Origin: an uncultured Marmoricola sp.
GTDB taxonomy: Bacteria; Actinomycetota; Actinomycetes; Propionibacteriales; Nocardioidaceae
Length of the DNA: 53,351 nt
Assembly (NCBI RefSeq): GCF_943913695.1
Contig: NZ_CALTZE010000005.1
Coordinates: 1 to 53,351, forward strand
Reading direction: 5' to 3'
In this document: piece after piece, positions 44,101 to 52,985 of the stretch
Layout: each line of letters begins with the position of its first letter
Position numbering within the stretch: position 1 is the stretch's first letter
Translations under genes and position numbers: made by a program
The notes under the pieces: generated by a model
Told to the model about the DNA's origin: nothing
Seen by the model: only the letters and a program-made list of their open reading frames with translations
Database searches by the model: none

Positions 44101-45365
44101 CGGTCGACGTCGACGCGGTAGCCACGCACCACGTCCTCGGCCCAGAGGTCGGCGGGACGGCCCTGCTCCACCTCGCGCTGGGCGAGCACGGTGCGGTCGA
44201 AGGCCGTCACCGCGCTCTCCACACGCTCGTCGCGTACGACGGTGAGGCCGGCGCCGCGCAGGGCCGGGAGGCTGCCCTCGTCGGGGGTCATCGAGGGCCC
44301 CTTGGCCGCCTCGACCACGCCTCGCTGCGTGACCAGGGAGGTCGCGGCGTTGAGCGCTTTGAGCACGCTGCCGTCGATGTCGACCTGGTGCACCCAGACC
44401 GCCTCGCGGTGGAAGTGCAGCTGGCCGCGGGAGAAGACCCGGTTGGACTCGCGAGGGGCGGGCAGGAACCAGGGCCCGTCGTAGAGCCAGTTGGTCCAGG
44501 GCCGCACCTGCTCCTCGGCGAACCAGTCGGCCGGAGGCTCGGGGAAGACCACGCGCACCCGACCGCGGTCGCGCAGGCCGGGGTCGTCGAGCTCGAGGTC
44601 GACGACCAGCCCGAGGCGGCGCAGCAGCACGGGGTAGTCGGCGAGCGCCGCGACGTAGCGGTGGAAGTCCAGCCGCGGCCGCACCGGCTTCGGCCCGGCG
44701 ACCACCCCCTCGGCGGTGCGGATCGGCTCGCCGGCCAGGCGGCGGTCGTAGAAGCGCTGCGTGGTGCCGAAGGTGCCGATGCGGCCCATGGCCTGCCGCT
44801 CCTGGCGCGGGAGGTAGCGGCCTCGGCGGCCGTCGACGAGGCTGCTGCTCTCCTGCCCGAACCCGCGACCCAGCATCCCGTCGAGGTCGGGGCCGCCGGA
44901 GCCCATCCAGCCGATCTCGGAGGCGAAGTCGGCCAGCGGCCCGGCGGTCACCGGCGGCAGGCCGGTCGGCGAGGCCGCACCCACGTCGGCGTAGACCCCG
45001 AGCAGGTCGCGGGCGACCTCGTGGGCGGGGAAGCCGTTGACCTGGCGCTCGGAGAGGTCGCGCACCTCGTGGTCGAGCACGCCCACGTCGGCGCCGAAGA
45101 GCAGGTGCCACAGCGCCGGGTCGGGGCGTACGGCGTCGAAGGCCGGCACGGCGTCGACCGTGCCGATCCCCTCGAAGTCGAGCAGCACCGGCAGCCGCTC
45201 GACCGCCGCCGCCCAGTCGGCGTAGGTGGGGAAGTCGCCCAGCCGCGCCCCGCCCCCGCCGTCGGAGGTCAGGCGAGGGGCGAGGTGCAAGCTGACGCGC
45301 AGCCGCCCGCTGCGCTCGTCGACGCCGTGGGGCAGGACCGTCCACAGACCTGACTCGGTCACCAT
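41181..45365 (-). CDS. Giant protein of unknown function (1394 aa)
   Basis: No named domain is recognised. The first 250 residues are mixed alpha/beta (FPTYADWAAAVERLPVLLDF, QVNGFPAHEVARDLLGVYAD). The rest looks largely beta, with segments resembling immunoglobulin-like or sandwich domains (YRVRVRLTDLAGNSVSGKAL, LTGSVGSRSATSLSGRRVQA). Basic and acidic residues are both common. No signal peptide, membrane helix or cysteine pattern is seen. The ATG at 45363-45365 has GAGGGGG upstream and lies 12 bp behind the 1262-residue gene, so both are one transcription unit. A structural or carrier role is only a guess. Confidence 0.88.
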   Translation of the reverse strand: MVTESGLWTVLPHGVDERSGRLRVSLHLAPRLTSDGGGGARLGDFPTYADWAAAVERLPVLLDFEGIGTVDAVPAFDAVRPDPALWHLLFGADVGVLDHEVRDLSERQVNGFPAHEVARDLLGVYADVGAASPTGLPPVTAGPLADFASEIGWMGSGGPDLDGMLGRGFGQESSSLVDGRRGRYLPRQERQAMGRIGTFGTTQRFYDRRLAGEPIRTAEGVVAGPKPVRPRLDFHRYVAALADYPVLLRRLGLVVDLELDDPGLRDRGRVRVVFPEPPADWFAEEQVRPWTNWLYDGPWFLPAPRESNRVFSRGQLHFHREAVWVHQVDIDGSVLKALNAATSLVTQRGVVEAAKGPSMTPDEGSLPALRGAGLTVVRDERVESAVTAFDRTVLAQREVEQGRPADLWAEDVVRGYRVDVDRDGRGFASLCRRVGRYVLQRPGHPDGDEVEIPVDPDEGFVKGASTTAVPGDDELYLHDALLSWSGWSLVAGRPGRRITPEEQLPDHPKPLEHDDEVPLVTSFVPEPGSLAPLRYGAAYRVRVRLTDLAGNSVSGKALDTDDEPSDPETYLRWEPVPAPVVLPRRAFGEGESQLRMVVRSTLGMTPEQYAALPRVAGLPRPGDAGPYLALDDRWVAPPKTSQQMAELHGCFDAALGGSPAEVEAAYAVAARESGELPDLVPEAQLTTPYLPDVSSRGAALGVLPGDGPAGTWTQTWPREAGGEWWDRQPFRLELVAGPAAAPVTPEGAEVAPEWDDAARVLRVSLPQSELVRVRVASALDDRDLDISGPWSLLAPRLPAAMRAQALRGRLWMVSPSLELTVVHAVEKPLAPPVVDVPQSGMTRREGDTWCALTGVIDNHAHSTGRLDVEAQWTEQVDDVAMPAPLDGVDGRALREGQDHVGGFELGPEESDCRVGRTTVTGNGLPTRHELRHELGDTRHRRVDYRARATTRFREYFAPEVAATLGDDGVPLMEHHGPTTTLHVPSSRRPEPPEVAYVIPTFAWSETRERLELGRRGQLAGPLVRTVTARIRTSGLRVYLRRPWFSSGDGELLGVVLRRQPWLSWELDLGAGLEVGDLVRREADEVAQRVLDRGLVTGRGGARLSATARLLRGLGVPTDDTLPLAERTQALVTGLSGLGLELGTLFPALQRPAPDVILTAWGADPATLSQGPSGGPYVHQLSRRVAVANAVPVEEPLSEVTVVGHQPEYDAERGLWFCDVDLPAGAAYSPFVRLALCRYQRWSVPGLEISPVVRADFVQLPPTRVLRVRSGTPKQVTLTGSVGSRSATSLSGRRVQARVEARPVGGTDLDWRPLGETVALPGSLTGGLAEATWSGSITPLAAPEGHERRLLVEEFETHPTDADPDDPWGEVSSLLLLGSFLHSRARLVYADSVPL

Positions 45366-45377
45366 CGCGAGACCCCC

Positions 45378-48300
45378 TCAGACGGCCGCGAACGCGGCGC
45401 AGTAGTCGGCCCAGGGCGAGGCGGCCACGGGGTCCCCGGGTGCCGGCCCCATCACCGCGGTGAAGGGCGGATCCTGGTCGGAGCCCTGGAAGCGCTTCTC
45501 GACCTCGATCGTCACCGAGGTGGAGAAGAAGAGCACCTCGACCTCGATGGTCAGCTCGGCACGGCCGTAGGCGGTCTTGGAGTCGGGCTCGTAGCCGATC
45601 TCGAGGTAGAGCTCCAGCGAGGCCGAGATCAGCCCGAGCACGTCGACCTCACCGCGCAGCCGGAAGTAGCCGCACAGCAGGCTGTCGCCCTGCTTGAGCC
45701 GGAAGTAGATCCCGGCCATCACCTCGATGCTGCCGCTCGCGACGCCGAAGTCGAGGGACACGCAGGCGCCGAACTCGAAGGCGGCCTCGAGGATCCGGCA
45801 CTCCTCCGGCGTCACCGTGATCGCGAAGAAGCCGCCGCCCCCGAAGAGCCAGACCGTGAGGTGGAAGGGCCGCTCGCGGGTGCAGAAGCTGAAGCGGAAG
45901 TCGAGCGACTCCCCCACGAAGGGCACGTTGACCTCGGCCCCGAGCGACATCTGGGTGAGGTTGAGGATGCCGAGCGGCAGGTCGGGCAGCGCGAGGTCGA
46001 AGCCCGCGCGGATGCCGGCGTCGGAGACGTCGAGGTAGGGCGGGTCGGAGAAGCCGTCGAAGGGGATCAGCCCCTCCAGCGCCTTGACGAAGCGCAGCGG
46101 CCCGAGGAACTCCACGGGGTCCTTGCCGGCGAAGACGACGTCGACGTCGGTCTTGCGGCCGGTCTGCGCGGTGAAGGCGATCCGCTCGACGTGGAGGGCG
46201 ATGAAGGGCACGCTGCCGAGCAGCCGCAGCGAGAAGGGCGAGAGCGAGCACGTGGCCAGGGCCGAGGGCTCCTTGCCGGCCTTGGTCGGCGCCTGCACCT
46301 CCACGGCGAGGTCGAGCCGGGCGGTCGGACCGCGCGGCAGGAAGACCGCCGCCGACGGGCTCGGCCAGGCCTTGAGCTCGGTCGACCAGTGCAGCCGCGC
46401 CGTGACGGTCTCGGGCAGCGCCAGGCCGGAGGCGACGGCGTCGAGCAGCGCGACCAGCTCGGCGACGTCCTCGACCTGCTCGGTGAGGCGGCGTACGACG
46501 AGGCCGGCGTCGGCGCGCACCGCGGGCGGCAGCGTGGTGGCGGCGTCGATCTTGCCGGCGAGGTCGCCGAGGGCGGCGGCGAGCTCGCCGGCCCGGTCGG
46601 CGAACGGCCCACCGGGGGTGTACGCCGCCAGGGCCTGCAGCGCGGCGGCGGCGCGGTCGCCGACGTCCGCGGCCGCGTCGGCCACGGCCTGGGCCTGCGC
46701 GTCGGCCCCGCCGGCCATCGCCGCCACGCGTGCGGGCAGCTGCTCCCCCAGCGCCACGAGCCGCGCGAGGTCCTGCTGGAGGGCTCCGACCCGGTCGACC
46801 TGCTCGGCCACGAACCTCGGGAACTCGCCGGGCAGCAGCGAGGCGACCAGCTTGGCCAGCGGCACCACGCCGAAGAGCTTGGCGGAGTCGGCGAGCCCGC
46901 CGAAGAAGTCGGCGGCGTTGGTCGGTCCGGAGACGGCCTTGGTGAGGTCGCCGCCGATCGGCCCCGAGGTGCCCGAGAGTCCCGTGATCGCCAGGTTGGG
47001 CGAGACCAGGCCACCCGAGCGCTGGCCCTGACCGCTGAAGCTCAGCGCCGGCTTGCCCTCGACCGCGAGGAAGACCTGCGCGGCGTTGCCGACGAGCCCC
47101 TGCGAGGCGTAGTGGTCGGGGTAGCGCACGCTGATCGGCTCCTGACGACCGGCGAGGGCGCTCAGCGAGGGGACCACCACCTGCGCGCGCCGCAGCATCG
47201 GCGCGGAGCGGGAGCCGTGGGTGGCGGCACCGAGGACCTCGTCGGTCGCCATGTCCCAGCGCATCGTCGACGTCGCCAGGGTGGTGTCGAGGGGCTGGCC
47301 CTGCCAGGTGTCGGGGGCGTAGGAGACCTGCTGGCCCGCCAGCCGGTGCTGCACCCGGTCGGGGTCGGTGGTGTCGTAGTAGGCCTTGACGACCTGCGGG
47401 AGCCGGGCGGCATGGTCGCCGTCGCTGACGAAGAGCAGCGGGCCGAGGTAGTCCACCACGTGGCCGAGCCGGTCGACCGCCAGGATCCGGAAGCCGAAGG
47501 GCCGCCCCTCCACGGTGGGGAAGAACGTGTCGGTGAAGCCCGGCAGCAGCCCGCCCCCGCCCGCCGCGGTGCGCGCGTCGAGCAGCGGGGTGGTCGCGTC
47601 GAGCAGGGTGACGCTGGCGAAGGGCATCACCAGGTCGAGGCGACGCGTGACGGGCGTCGGGGCGTCGGCGAACCCGCGGTCGTCGAGGTAGTCGTGCTGG
47701 GAGGTGAAGCTGCGGGTGGGCTCGCGCACCACGATGAACTGGCGCTTGAGCAGGTAGGCCGGGGTGCCCGGCTCGCCCGCCCGGAGCTTGCGCTCGGTGA
47801 TCGTGACCAGGCTGGCGCGGTGGCCGAAGGGCTTGAGGATGCCGGTCTCGACGATCTTGACGAAGTGGTCACGACCCCCGGTCGCGACGTGCTGCCACTC
47901 CTCGATGTCCAGCGGCGGCTTCGGCAGGTGGCGTACGTCGAGGCGCGAGCGCAGCCAGCCCCCGAGGCCGGTCAGCATCAGGAGGTCGACCTGCACCTGC
48001 GGCGGGACATAGCGCCCCTCGCTGCGGTTGAGCAGGTCGAAGTTGGCCGTCTCGTGCACCAGCTTCATGCGCCGCGCGGAGCTGAGGGCGCCGGTGAACG
48101 ACGGCGAGTCCTGCCAGCCCTCGACCGCCGGGTAGGTCGCCCCCGTGCCGGGCAGCGCGCCGGGGAACTGCTCGAAGTCGCGCGCCCAGATCGCGCGCAC
48201 CCACGCCCCGCTCTCGCGCACCTCGGGAGCCGCCTCGGAGCCGCCGCGCAGGCCGAGCCTGGTGTGCCACAGCTCGACCCGGCCGCCGTGGTCGACGGGG

Positions 48301-49166
48301 GTCGTGCTGTGCCGCCAGCCTCCGCTGACCCCGGGCGAGAGCTTCATGCGCCAGGGCAGCTCGATGGAGGTGTGGTGGTCCTCCGGTGCCTTCGGGGTGG
48401 GGCGTCGCCGGGGCAGCCGGACGGGCTCGAGCAGGCCCTCCCCGACGAGCCCGCCGGCGCGCATCCCGGCGAAGGCCGCGACCGCGTCCGCGACGCCGAC
48501 GCGGTCGTCGAGCACCCGCGCCGCTCGCACCGAGCGGCGCCAGGTCGAGAGCGTGGTGGCCAGGGCGCCCGCCTCGAGGCCCGCCAGCGCGCTCGGCCGC
48601 AGCAGCGTGCCGCTCTCGACGCCCACCCACGGCAGCGTCTCGTGCACCGAGAGCTGCGGCTCGGCGGCGTTGGGCGCCACGACGAGCGGCAGCTCCAGGC
48701 AGGCCTGCAGCAGCCCCTCGAGGGTCCACGGGACGCGGGTGGAGCCGACCGAGAAGACCAGCCGGCTGTGGGTCGAGAGCCGCACCTGCACCGGCCGCGA
48801 CGGCCACGTGATGCCACCCTGCTCCTCCAGCCCGGCCTGCTCGGCGAGGTGCTGGGGCGGGTGGTCGACGATCAGCCGGGCCTGCGCGTTCTGTCGCGCA
48901 CGCACCAGCGAGAGCACGCCGTCGACCGTGTCGAGCCGGAGGTTCTCGAAGCTGAAGCGCAGCCGCAGCAGGTCGGACGGACGCGTCACCACCACCGGCG
49001 GCACGCCGAGCAGGGCACCCAGGTCCAGGCCCGGCTCTACGTCGATGCCCGGCCCGCGCAGCGGGTCCAGCCCCAGCCCCTGCTGGTGCAGCACCAGGCC
49101 CTGCAGGCGGAGCCGGTCGACGGCGGCGGAGGCGGCTCTCGGGTCGAGTCGTCGGGTGCGGCGCAT
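45378..49166 (-). CDS. Giant protein of unknown function (1262 aa)
   Basis: No named domain is recognised. Residues 1-780 are mixed, with LRLRFSFENLRLDTVDG, and ALPGTGATYPAVEGWQDSPS further on. About 782-910 is an Ala-rich helical section (VAAMAGGADAQAQAVADAAA) that could be a coiled coil. About 955-1222 is strongly beta with alternating hydrophobic residues (GVASGSIEVMAGIYFRLKQG, GRAELTIEVEVLFFSTSVTI), like a large sandwich or barrel. No signal peptide is present. The ATG has AGGAG 5 bases upstream. It leads the two-gene unit with the 1394-residue gene. Confidence 0.88.
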   Translation of the reverse strand: MRRTRRLDPRAASAAVDRLRLQGLVLHQQGLGLDPLRGPGIDVEPGLDLGALLGVPPVVVTRPSDLLRLRFSFENLRLDTVDGVLSLVRARQNAQARLIVDHPPQHLAEQAGLEEQGGITWPSRPVQVRLSTHSRLVFSVGSTRVPWTLEGLLQACLELPLVVAPNAAEPQLSVHETLPWVGVESGTLLRPSALAGLEAGALATTLSTWRRSVRAARVLDDRVGVADAVAAFAGMRAGGLVGEGLLEPVRLPRRRPTPKAPEDHHTSIELPWRMKLSPGVSGGWRHSTTPVDHGGRVELWHTRLGLRGGSEAAPEVRESGAWVRAIWARDFEQFPGALPGTGATYPAVEGWQDSPSFTGALSSARRMKLVHETANFDLLNRSEGRYVPPQVQVDLLMLTGLGGWLRSRLDVRHLPKPPLDIEEWQHVATGGRDHFVKIVETGILKPFGHRASLVTITERKLRAGEPGTPAYLLKRQFIVVREPTRSFTSQHDYLDDRGFADAPTPVTRRLDLVMPFASVTLLDATTPLLDARTAAGGGGLLPGFTDTFFPTVEGRPFGFRILAVDRLGHVVDYLGPLLFVSDGDHAARLPQVVKAYYDTTDPDRVQHRLAGQQVSYAPDTWQGQPLDTTLATSTMRWDMATDEVLGAATHGSRSAPMLRRAQVVVPSLSALAGRQEPISVRYPDHYASQGLVGNAAQVFLAVEGKPALSFSGQGQRSGGLVSPNLAITGLSGTSGPIGGDLTKAVSGPTNAADFFGGLADSAKLFGVVPLAKLVASLLPGEFPRFVAEQVDRVGALQQDLARLVALGEQLPARVAAMAGGADAQAQAVADAAADVGDRAAAALQALAAYTPGGPFADRAGELAAALGDLAGKIDAATTLPPAVRADAGLVVRRLTEQVEDVAELVALLDAVASGLALPETVTARLHWSTELKAWPSPSAAVFLPRGPTARLDLAVEVQAPTKAGKEPSALATCSLSPFSLRLLGSVPFIALHVERIAFTAQTGRKTDVDVVFAGKDPVEFLGPLRFVKALEGLIPFDGFSDPPYLDVSDAGIRAGFDLALPDLPLGILNLTQMSLGAEVNVPFVGESLDFRFSFCTRERPFHLTVWLFGGGGFFAITVTPEECRILEAAFEFGACVSLDFGVASGSIEVMAGIYFRLKQGDSLLCGYFRLRGEVDVLGLISASLELYLEIGYEPDSKTAYGRAELTIEVEVLFFSTSVTIEVEKRFQGSDQDPPFTAVMGPAPGDPVAASPWADYCAAFAAV

Positions 49167-49298
49167 AGGCGCTCCTCGAGCGAGGTGAGACGCGACCGGC
49201 AGCCGGGTCTCGATATTCGGGACGCTAGACCCGCTGTCGGACCACCGCCACGGATGGTCTGGACAAGGTGAGCGGGACCCTTGACAGCGCCGGCAGGG

Positions 49299-49709
49299 CT
49301 AGAGCGCGTACGCCGCGAGCAGCCGCCGCAGCTCGGCCGCGGGGTCGTCGGTGGTGCCGCCGTGCACCGGCCCCGGCTGCACGACGGTGCTGCGCGGGGC
49401 CTTGAGCAGGCCGAAGCGGGTGCCGAGCGTGTCGGGCACCTCGCGGGTGCCGTAGGCCGTCGCGCGCGCGCCGACGGCCAGGTCGAGCCGCGCTCCCCCG
49501 CGGCACACCTCGGCCACGCCGTCGAGCGCGCGCCGCACCGCCGCGACGTCGACCTGCGCGTCCAGGGCGCGCAACCGCGGCTCGTCGACGTGGCTCGCGC
49601 AGTCGAGGAACGACTCCGCCTCGCAGAAGAGCACCACGCCGACGTTGACGAACTCCTCGCGCTCGACCCGGGGCACGCAGCGCAGCACGAGGTACTGGTA
49701 GGGGCTCAC
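49299..49709 (-). CDS. DUF3037 family protein
   Basis: The 136-residue protein begins SPYQYLVLRCVPRVEREEFV, followed by NVGVVLFCEAESFLDCASHV, the hallmark of DUF3037. Members are commonly encoded next to HipA-like kinases, as here. The GTG start at 49707-49709 overlaps the stop of that kinase gene as GTGA. Function unknown; a partner or modulator of the kinase is likely. Confidence 0.85.
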   Translation of the reverse strand: MSPYQYLVLRCVPRVEREEFVNVGVVLFCEAESFLDCASHVDEPRLRALDAQVDVAAVRRALDGVAEVCRGGARLDLAVGARATAYGTREVPDTLGTRFGLLKAPRSTVVQPGPVHGGTTDDPAAELRRLLAAYAL

Positions 49710-50458
49710 GGCAACCACGTCCTCGGGGCTGCGACACGGGCCAGCAGGAAGTCGACGTAGCGCGCCCGCAGGGCCGCGGGGTCCTCGGCGCCCGGCACCG
49801 GCTCCAGCCACTCGTCGGGCACCTCGGTGAGCACCGCCTCCAGCGCGGGCCGGGTCAGGCGCGCGGCGAGCTCGGCGTCCTGCGCGCGGGCCTGGGCGGC
49901 GTACGAGCCGAGGATGTGCTCGCCCGCGTCGTAGGGCTGCGCGGCGAAGCGCGCCGGATCGGCGGTGCCGCCGGGCCAGGTGTAGTGGAAGTAGAGCGCG
50001 GCGCCGTGGTCGATGGCGTGCAGCCCGTCGCCCCACAGCAGCAGGTTGGGGTTGCGCCAGGAGCGGTCGACGTTGGCAGTGAAGGCGTCGAGCCACAGCA
50101 CGCGGCCCGCGAGGTCGGCGTCGGGCTCGTAGGAGGCGTCGTAGCCGAAGGCGCGGTGCAGCAGGTCGACGCCGAGGTTGAGGCCGAGGCTGGCGGTGAG
50201 CAGGTCCTGGACCTCCTCGTCGGCCTCGTAGCGCGCGATGTCGCGCGGCAGCTCGAGCGCCACGAGCTCCGGCACCGGCACGTCGAGGAGGCCGGCGACC
50301 CCCGCGACCACGACCTCGGCCACCAGCACCCGCAGCCCCTGACCCGCGCCGCGCAGCTTCACGACGTAGGTGCCGAGGTCGTCGGCCTCGACGATGCCGG
50401 GCAGCGAGCCGCCCTCGCGCAGCGGCGTGACGTAGCGCGTGGCGCGCACGGTCCTCAC
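49706..50458 (-). CDS. HipA-like kinase family protein (250 aa)
   Basis: The protein matches the short HipA-like kinase family that pairs with DUF3037. Visible pieces are GTYVVKLRGAGQGLRVLVAE (nucleotide-binding strands), VLWLDAFTANVDRSWRNPNL (catalytic loop) and HAIDHGAALYFHY (metal site). HipA proper phosphorylates a tRNA synthetase; the target of this short form is unknown. The GTG at 50456-50458 overlaps the PPK2 stop as GTGA. No HipB-type HTH antitoxin is next to it. Confidence 0.84.
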   Translation of the reverse strand: MRTVRATRYVTPLREGGSLPGIVEADDLGTYVVKLRGAGQGLRVLVAEVVVAGVAGLLDVPVPELVALELPRDIARYEADEEVQDLLTASLGLNLGVDLLHRAFGYDASYEPDADLAGRVLWLDAFTANVDRSWRNPNLLLWGDGLHAIDHGAALYFHYTWPGGTADPARFAAQPYDAGEHILGSYAAQARAQDAELAARLTRPALEAVLTEVPDEWLEPVPGAEDPAALRARYVDFLLARVAAPRTWLP

Positions 50459-51309
50459 GCGCCCTCGGCCTCCAGCCGCGCCCGCTGCTCGTCGACGTCG
50501 AAGTCGGGCTCCGGCCACTGCAGGTCCATGCCGCGCATCACGCCGAGCAGGAGCACCGCGACCGCCCAGTTGCGATACCACTTGGTGTCGCTCGGCACGA
50601 CGTGCCAGGGCGCCCAGCTGGTGTCGCAGCGCTCCAGCGCCGCGGCGTACGCCGCCTGGTAGTCGTCCCAGTGACCGCGCTCGTCGATGTCGCTGGGGTG
50701 GAACTTCCACAGCTTCAGCGGGTCCTCCAGGCGCGCCAGCAGACGCTCGCGCTGGGTCTCGCGCGAGATGTGGAGCAGGCACTTGAGCACCGGCGTGCCG
50801 CCCTCCACGAGGGTGCGCTCCCACTCGTTGATCGCCTCGTAGCGGCGCTCGAGCTCGGCCGCGTCGGCGTAGGCGTGCACCTTGGGCACCAGCACGTCCT
50901 CGTAGTGCGACCGGTCGAAGACCCCCACCACACCCGGGCCGGGCAGCGCGCGGTCGATGCGCCACAGGAAGTCGTGGGCCAGCTCCTCGGGCGTGGGCTT
51001 CTTGAAGGAGGTGATGCGCAGGCCGATCGGGTCCAGCAGCCCGATCGCCTTGTTGATCACCCCACCCTTGCCGGAGGTGTCCATGCCCTGCAGCACCACC
51101 AGCACCCGGCGGCTGCCACCGGTGTAGGCGTCGGCGTGCAGCATCTCCTGCAGCGCCGCCAGCTCCGCGCCCACCTCGGCCATCGCCGCGGCCGCGTCAC
51201 GCTTGCCACCCTCGAAGTGCGGGCGCGACCCGGTCGGCAGCGTCGCCAGGTCGACCGTGCCGGGAGGCAGGCGCAGCGCCTCGGTCAGCGTCGTCACGGC
51301 ATCGCTCAT
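50455..51309 (-). CDS. ppk2: PPK2-family polyphosphate:nucleotide phosphotransferase
   Basis: The 284-residue enzyme transfers phosphate between polyphosphate and nucleotides. It has Walker A QGMDTSGKGG at 74-83, Walker B region FDRSHYEDVL at 131-140, and the lid and base-binding segments RERLLARLEDPLKLWKFHPS. A single PPK2 domain of this size usually phosphorylates AMP, ADP or GDP; the exact acceptor cannot be read. It heads a GTGA-coupled chain with a HipA-like kinase and DUF3037. It is divergent from the DNA ligase gene, 38 bp away. Confidence 0.92.
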   Translation of the reverse strand: MSDAVTTLTEALRLPPGTVDLATLPTGSRPHFEGGKRDAAAAMAEVGAELAALQEMLHADAYTGGSRRVLVVLQGMDTSGKGGVINKAIGLLDPIGLRITSFKKPTPEELAHDFLWRIDRALPGPGVVGVFDRSHYEDVLVPKVHAYADAAELERRYEAINEWERTLVEGGTPVLKCLLHISRETQRERLLARLEDPLKLWKFHPSDIDERGHWDDYQAAYAAALERCDTSWAPWHVVPSDTKWYRNWAVAVLLLGVMRGMDLQWPEPDFDVDEQRARLEAEGA

Positions 51310-51347
51310 GGCGCGAGTATGTCGGACCGGTGCCGTAGGTTCGCGGC

Positions 51348-52442
51348 GTGGACCTCCCCGTGATGCCGCCGGTGCGGCCGATGCTGGCCAAGTCGGTCAA
51401 GGGCGTGCCCGACCCGGCGAAGTTCGACGGCGGGCTCTCCTTCGAGCCCAAGTGGGACGGCTTCCGATGCCTGGTCTTCCGCGACGGCGACGAGGTCGAG
51501 CTGACCTCGCGCAACACCAAGTCGCTGACGCGCTACTTCCCCGAGGTGGTCGACGCCGTCCGCGAGCAGCTGCCGCCGCGGTGCGTGCTCGACGGCGAGC
51601 TCTTCGTCGCCGTCGGGCAGCGCCTGGAGTTCGAGGTGCTGCAGGAGCGGATCCACCCGGCCGCCTCCCGGGTCGAGATGCTGGCCGAGACCACGCCCGC
51701 CTCGTTCGTGGCCTTCGACGTGCTGGCGCTGGGCGAGGAGTCGCTGGTCGACGCGCCGTTCTCCGAGCGCCGGGCGAGAATGGAGTCGGCGCTGGCCGAC
51801 CTGGCCGGCCCCTGCTACCTGACCCGCACCACCACCGACGCGGCCGAGGCCGAGCGCTGGTTCGAGCACTTCGAGGGCGCCGGGCTCGACGGCGTGGTCG
51901 CCAAGCCGCTGGGGGCGCCGTACGTCGAAAACGCGCGGAGCATGCTCAAGATCAAGCACGCCCGCACCGCCGACGTCGTGGTCGCGGGCTACCGCCTGCA
52001 CAAGACCTCCACGCCCGAGCGCCCACTGCTGGGGTCGCTGCTCCTGGGGCTCTACGCCGACGGCGCGCTGCAGCACGTCGGCGTCGCCGCCTCCTTCACC
52101 GAGGCCCGGCGCGCGGAGCTGCTCGAGGAGCTGCGGCCGCTGGAGTGCGACGTCGCCGACCACCCGTGGGGCGCGTGGCGGGAGTGGGCGGTCGCCAACC
52201 CCGACCGGGTGCCCGGCACGCAGAGCCGGTGGAGCCAGGGCAAGGACCTCTCCTTCACCCCGCTGCGCCCCGAGCGGGTGCTCGAGGTGGGCTACGAGCA
52301 CATGGAGGGCAGCCGCTTCCGTCACACCGCGCAGTTCAAGCGCTGGCGGCCCGACCGCGACCCGGAGTCGTGCGGCTACGAGCAGCTCGAGGAGGTCGTG
52401 CGCTACGACCTCGACAGCGTGCTGCGCGTCGACAAGTCCTGA
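51348..52442 (+). CDS. ligC: ATP-dependent DNA ligase (LigC type)
   Basis: The adenylation domain has the active-site lysine K35 in EPKWDGFR and the nucleotidyltransferase motifs LDGELFV, FVAFDVLAL, GLDGVVAKPL and MLKIKHARTADVVVAG. An OB-fold domain follows (about 215-330). At 364 residues it is the stand-alone LigC type and lacks the polymerase and nuclease domains of LigD. LigC enzymes act as backup in end joining or base excision repair. No ku gene is in the window. Confidence 0.93.
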   Translation: MDLPVMPPVRPMLAKSVKGVPDPAKFDGGLSFEPKWDGFRCLVFRDGDEVELTSRNTKSLTRYFPEVVDAVREQLPPRCVLDGELFVAVGQRLEFEVLQERIHPAASRVEMLAETTPASFVAFDVLALGEESLVDAPFSERRARMESALADLAGPCYLTRTTTDAAEAERWFEHFEGAGLDGVVAKPLGAPYVENARSMLKIKHARTADVVVAGYRLHKTSTPERPLLGSLLLGLYADGALQHVGVAASFTEARRAELLEELRPLECDVADHPWGAWREWAVANPDRVPGTQSRWSQGKDLSFTPLRPERVLEVGYEHMEGSRFRHTAQFKRWRPDRDPESCGYEQLEEVVRYDLDSVLRVDKS

Positions 52443-52463
52443 GCGCAGGCGCATCCTGGAGAC

Positions 52464-52973
52464 ATGAGCGCGTCCGGCAGCGGCTTCTACGACGTCGTGG
52501 TGCTGGTCGAGCGCGAGATCGACCAGGTCGACGCCGCCCAGCTGCTCGCGCTCCACGAGGGCGTCGACGAGCAGGTCTGCTACCACGTCCTGCTGCCCGT
52601 CGAGGACCCCGCGCACGGCGTCGAGGGGGCGATGGGGGCGCTCTCGAGCGGCGAGGTGTTCGCGGTGCCGCCGGCGCCCGTACCCCTCCCGGTGACCGGC
52701 GACCTGCGCGACGAGCTGCTCGACGAGTGCCGCACGCGGGTCCGCTCCTCGGTCGCGGCGCTGGAGGCGACCGGGGCCCGCGCCACCGGGTCGCCGGTGT
52801 GCCAGGAGCCGGTGCACGCCCTGATCGACCAGGTGGGCGAGCTCGACGCCCGCGAGGTCATCATCCTGACCCGGCCCCACGTGGTCCGGGAGTTCCTCCA
52901 CCTCGACTGGACCTCGCGCGCCGAGCGACGGCTGCAGGTCCCCGTGCTCCACCTCCTCGCACACGGCGACTAG
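52464..52973 (+). CDS. Hypothetical protein (169 aa)
   Basis: The alternating strands and helices (YDVVVLVEREIDQVDAAQLL, VCYHVLLPVE, ATGARATGSPVCQEPVHALI, AREVIILTRPHVVREFLHLD) suggest a Rossmann-like fold similar in outline to universal stress proteins, but no nucleotide-binding glycine motif is clear. It follows ligC by 21 bp on the same strand and may be co-transcribed. Confidence 0.7.
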   Translation: MSASGSGFYDVVVLVEREIDQVDAAQLLALHEGVDEQVCYHVLLPVEDPAHGVEGAMGALSSGEVFAVPPAPVPLPVTGDLRDELLDECRTRVRSSVAALEATGARATGSPVCQEPVHALIDQVGELDAREVIILTRPHVVREFLHLDWTSRAERRLQVPVLHLLAHGD

Positions 52974-52985
52974 GCTTCCGGCGCC

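Noticed and set aside
41181..49166. Contractile injection system or toxin complex
   Set aside because: No sheath, tube, baseplate or AAA+ ATPase genes lie nearby, and no Tc-toxin repeat signature is seen, so I do not make that assignment.
45861..49271. Long plus-strand ORF (1136 residues) opposite the 1262-residue gene
   Set aside because: It is a GC-rich antisense frame full of Arg, Gly, Val and His with no domain pattern; the minus-strand gene has a good ribosome site and protein-like composition.
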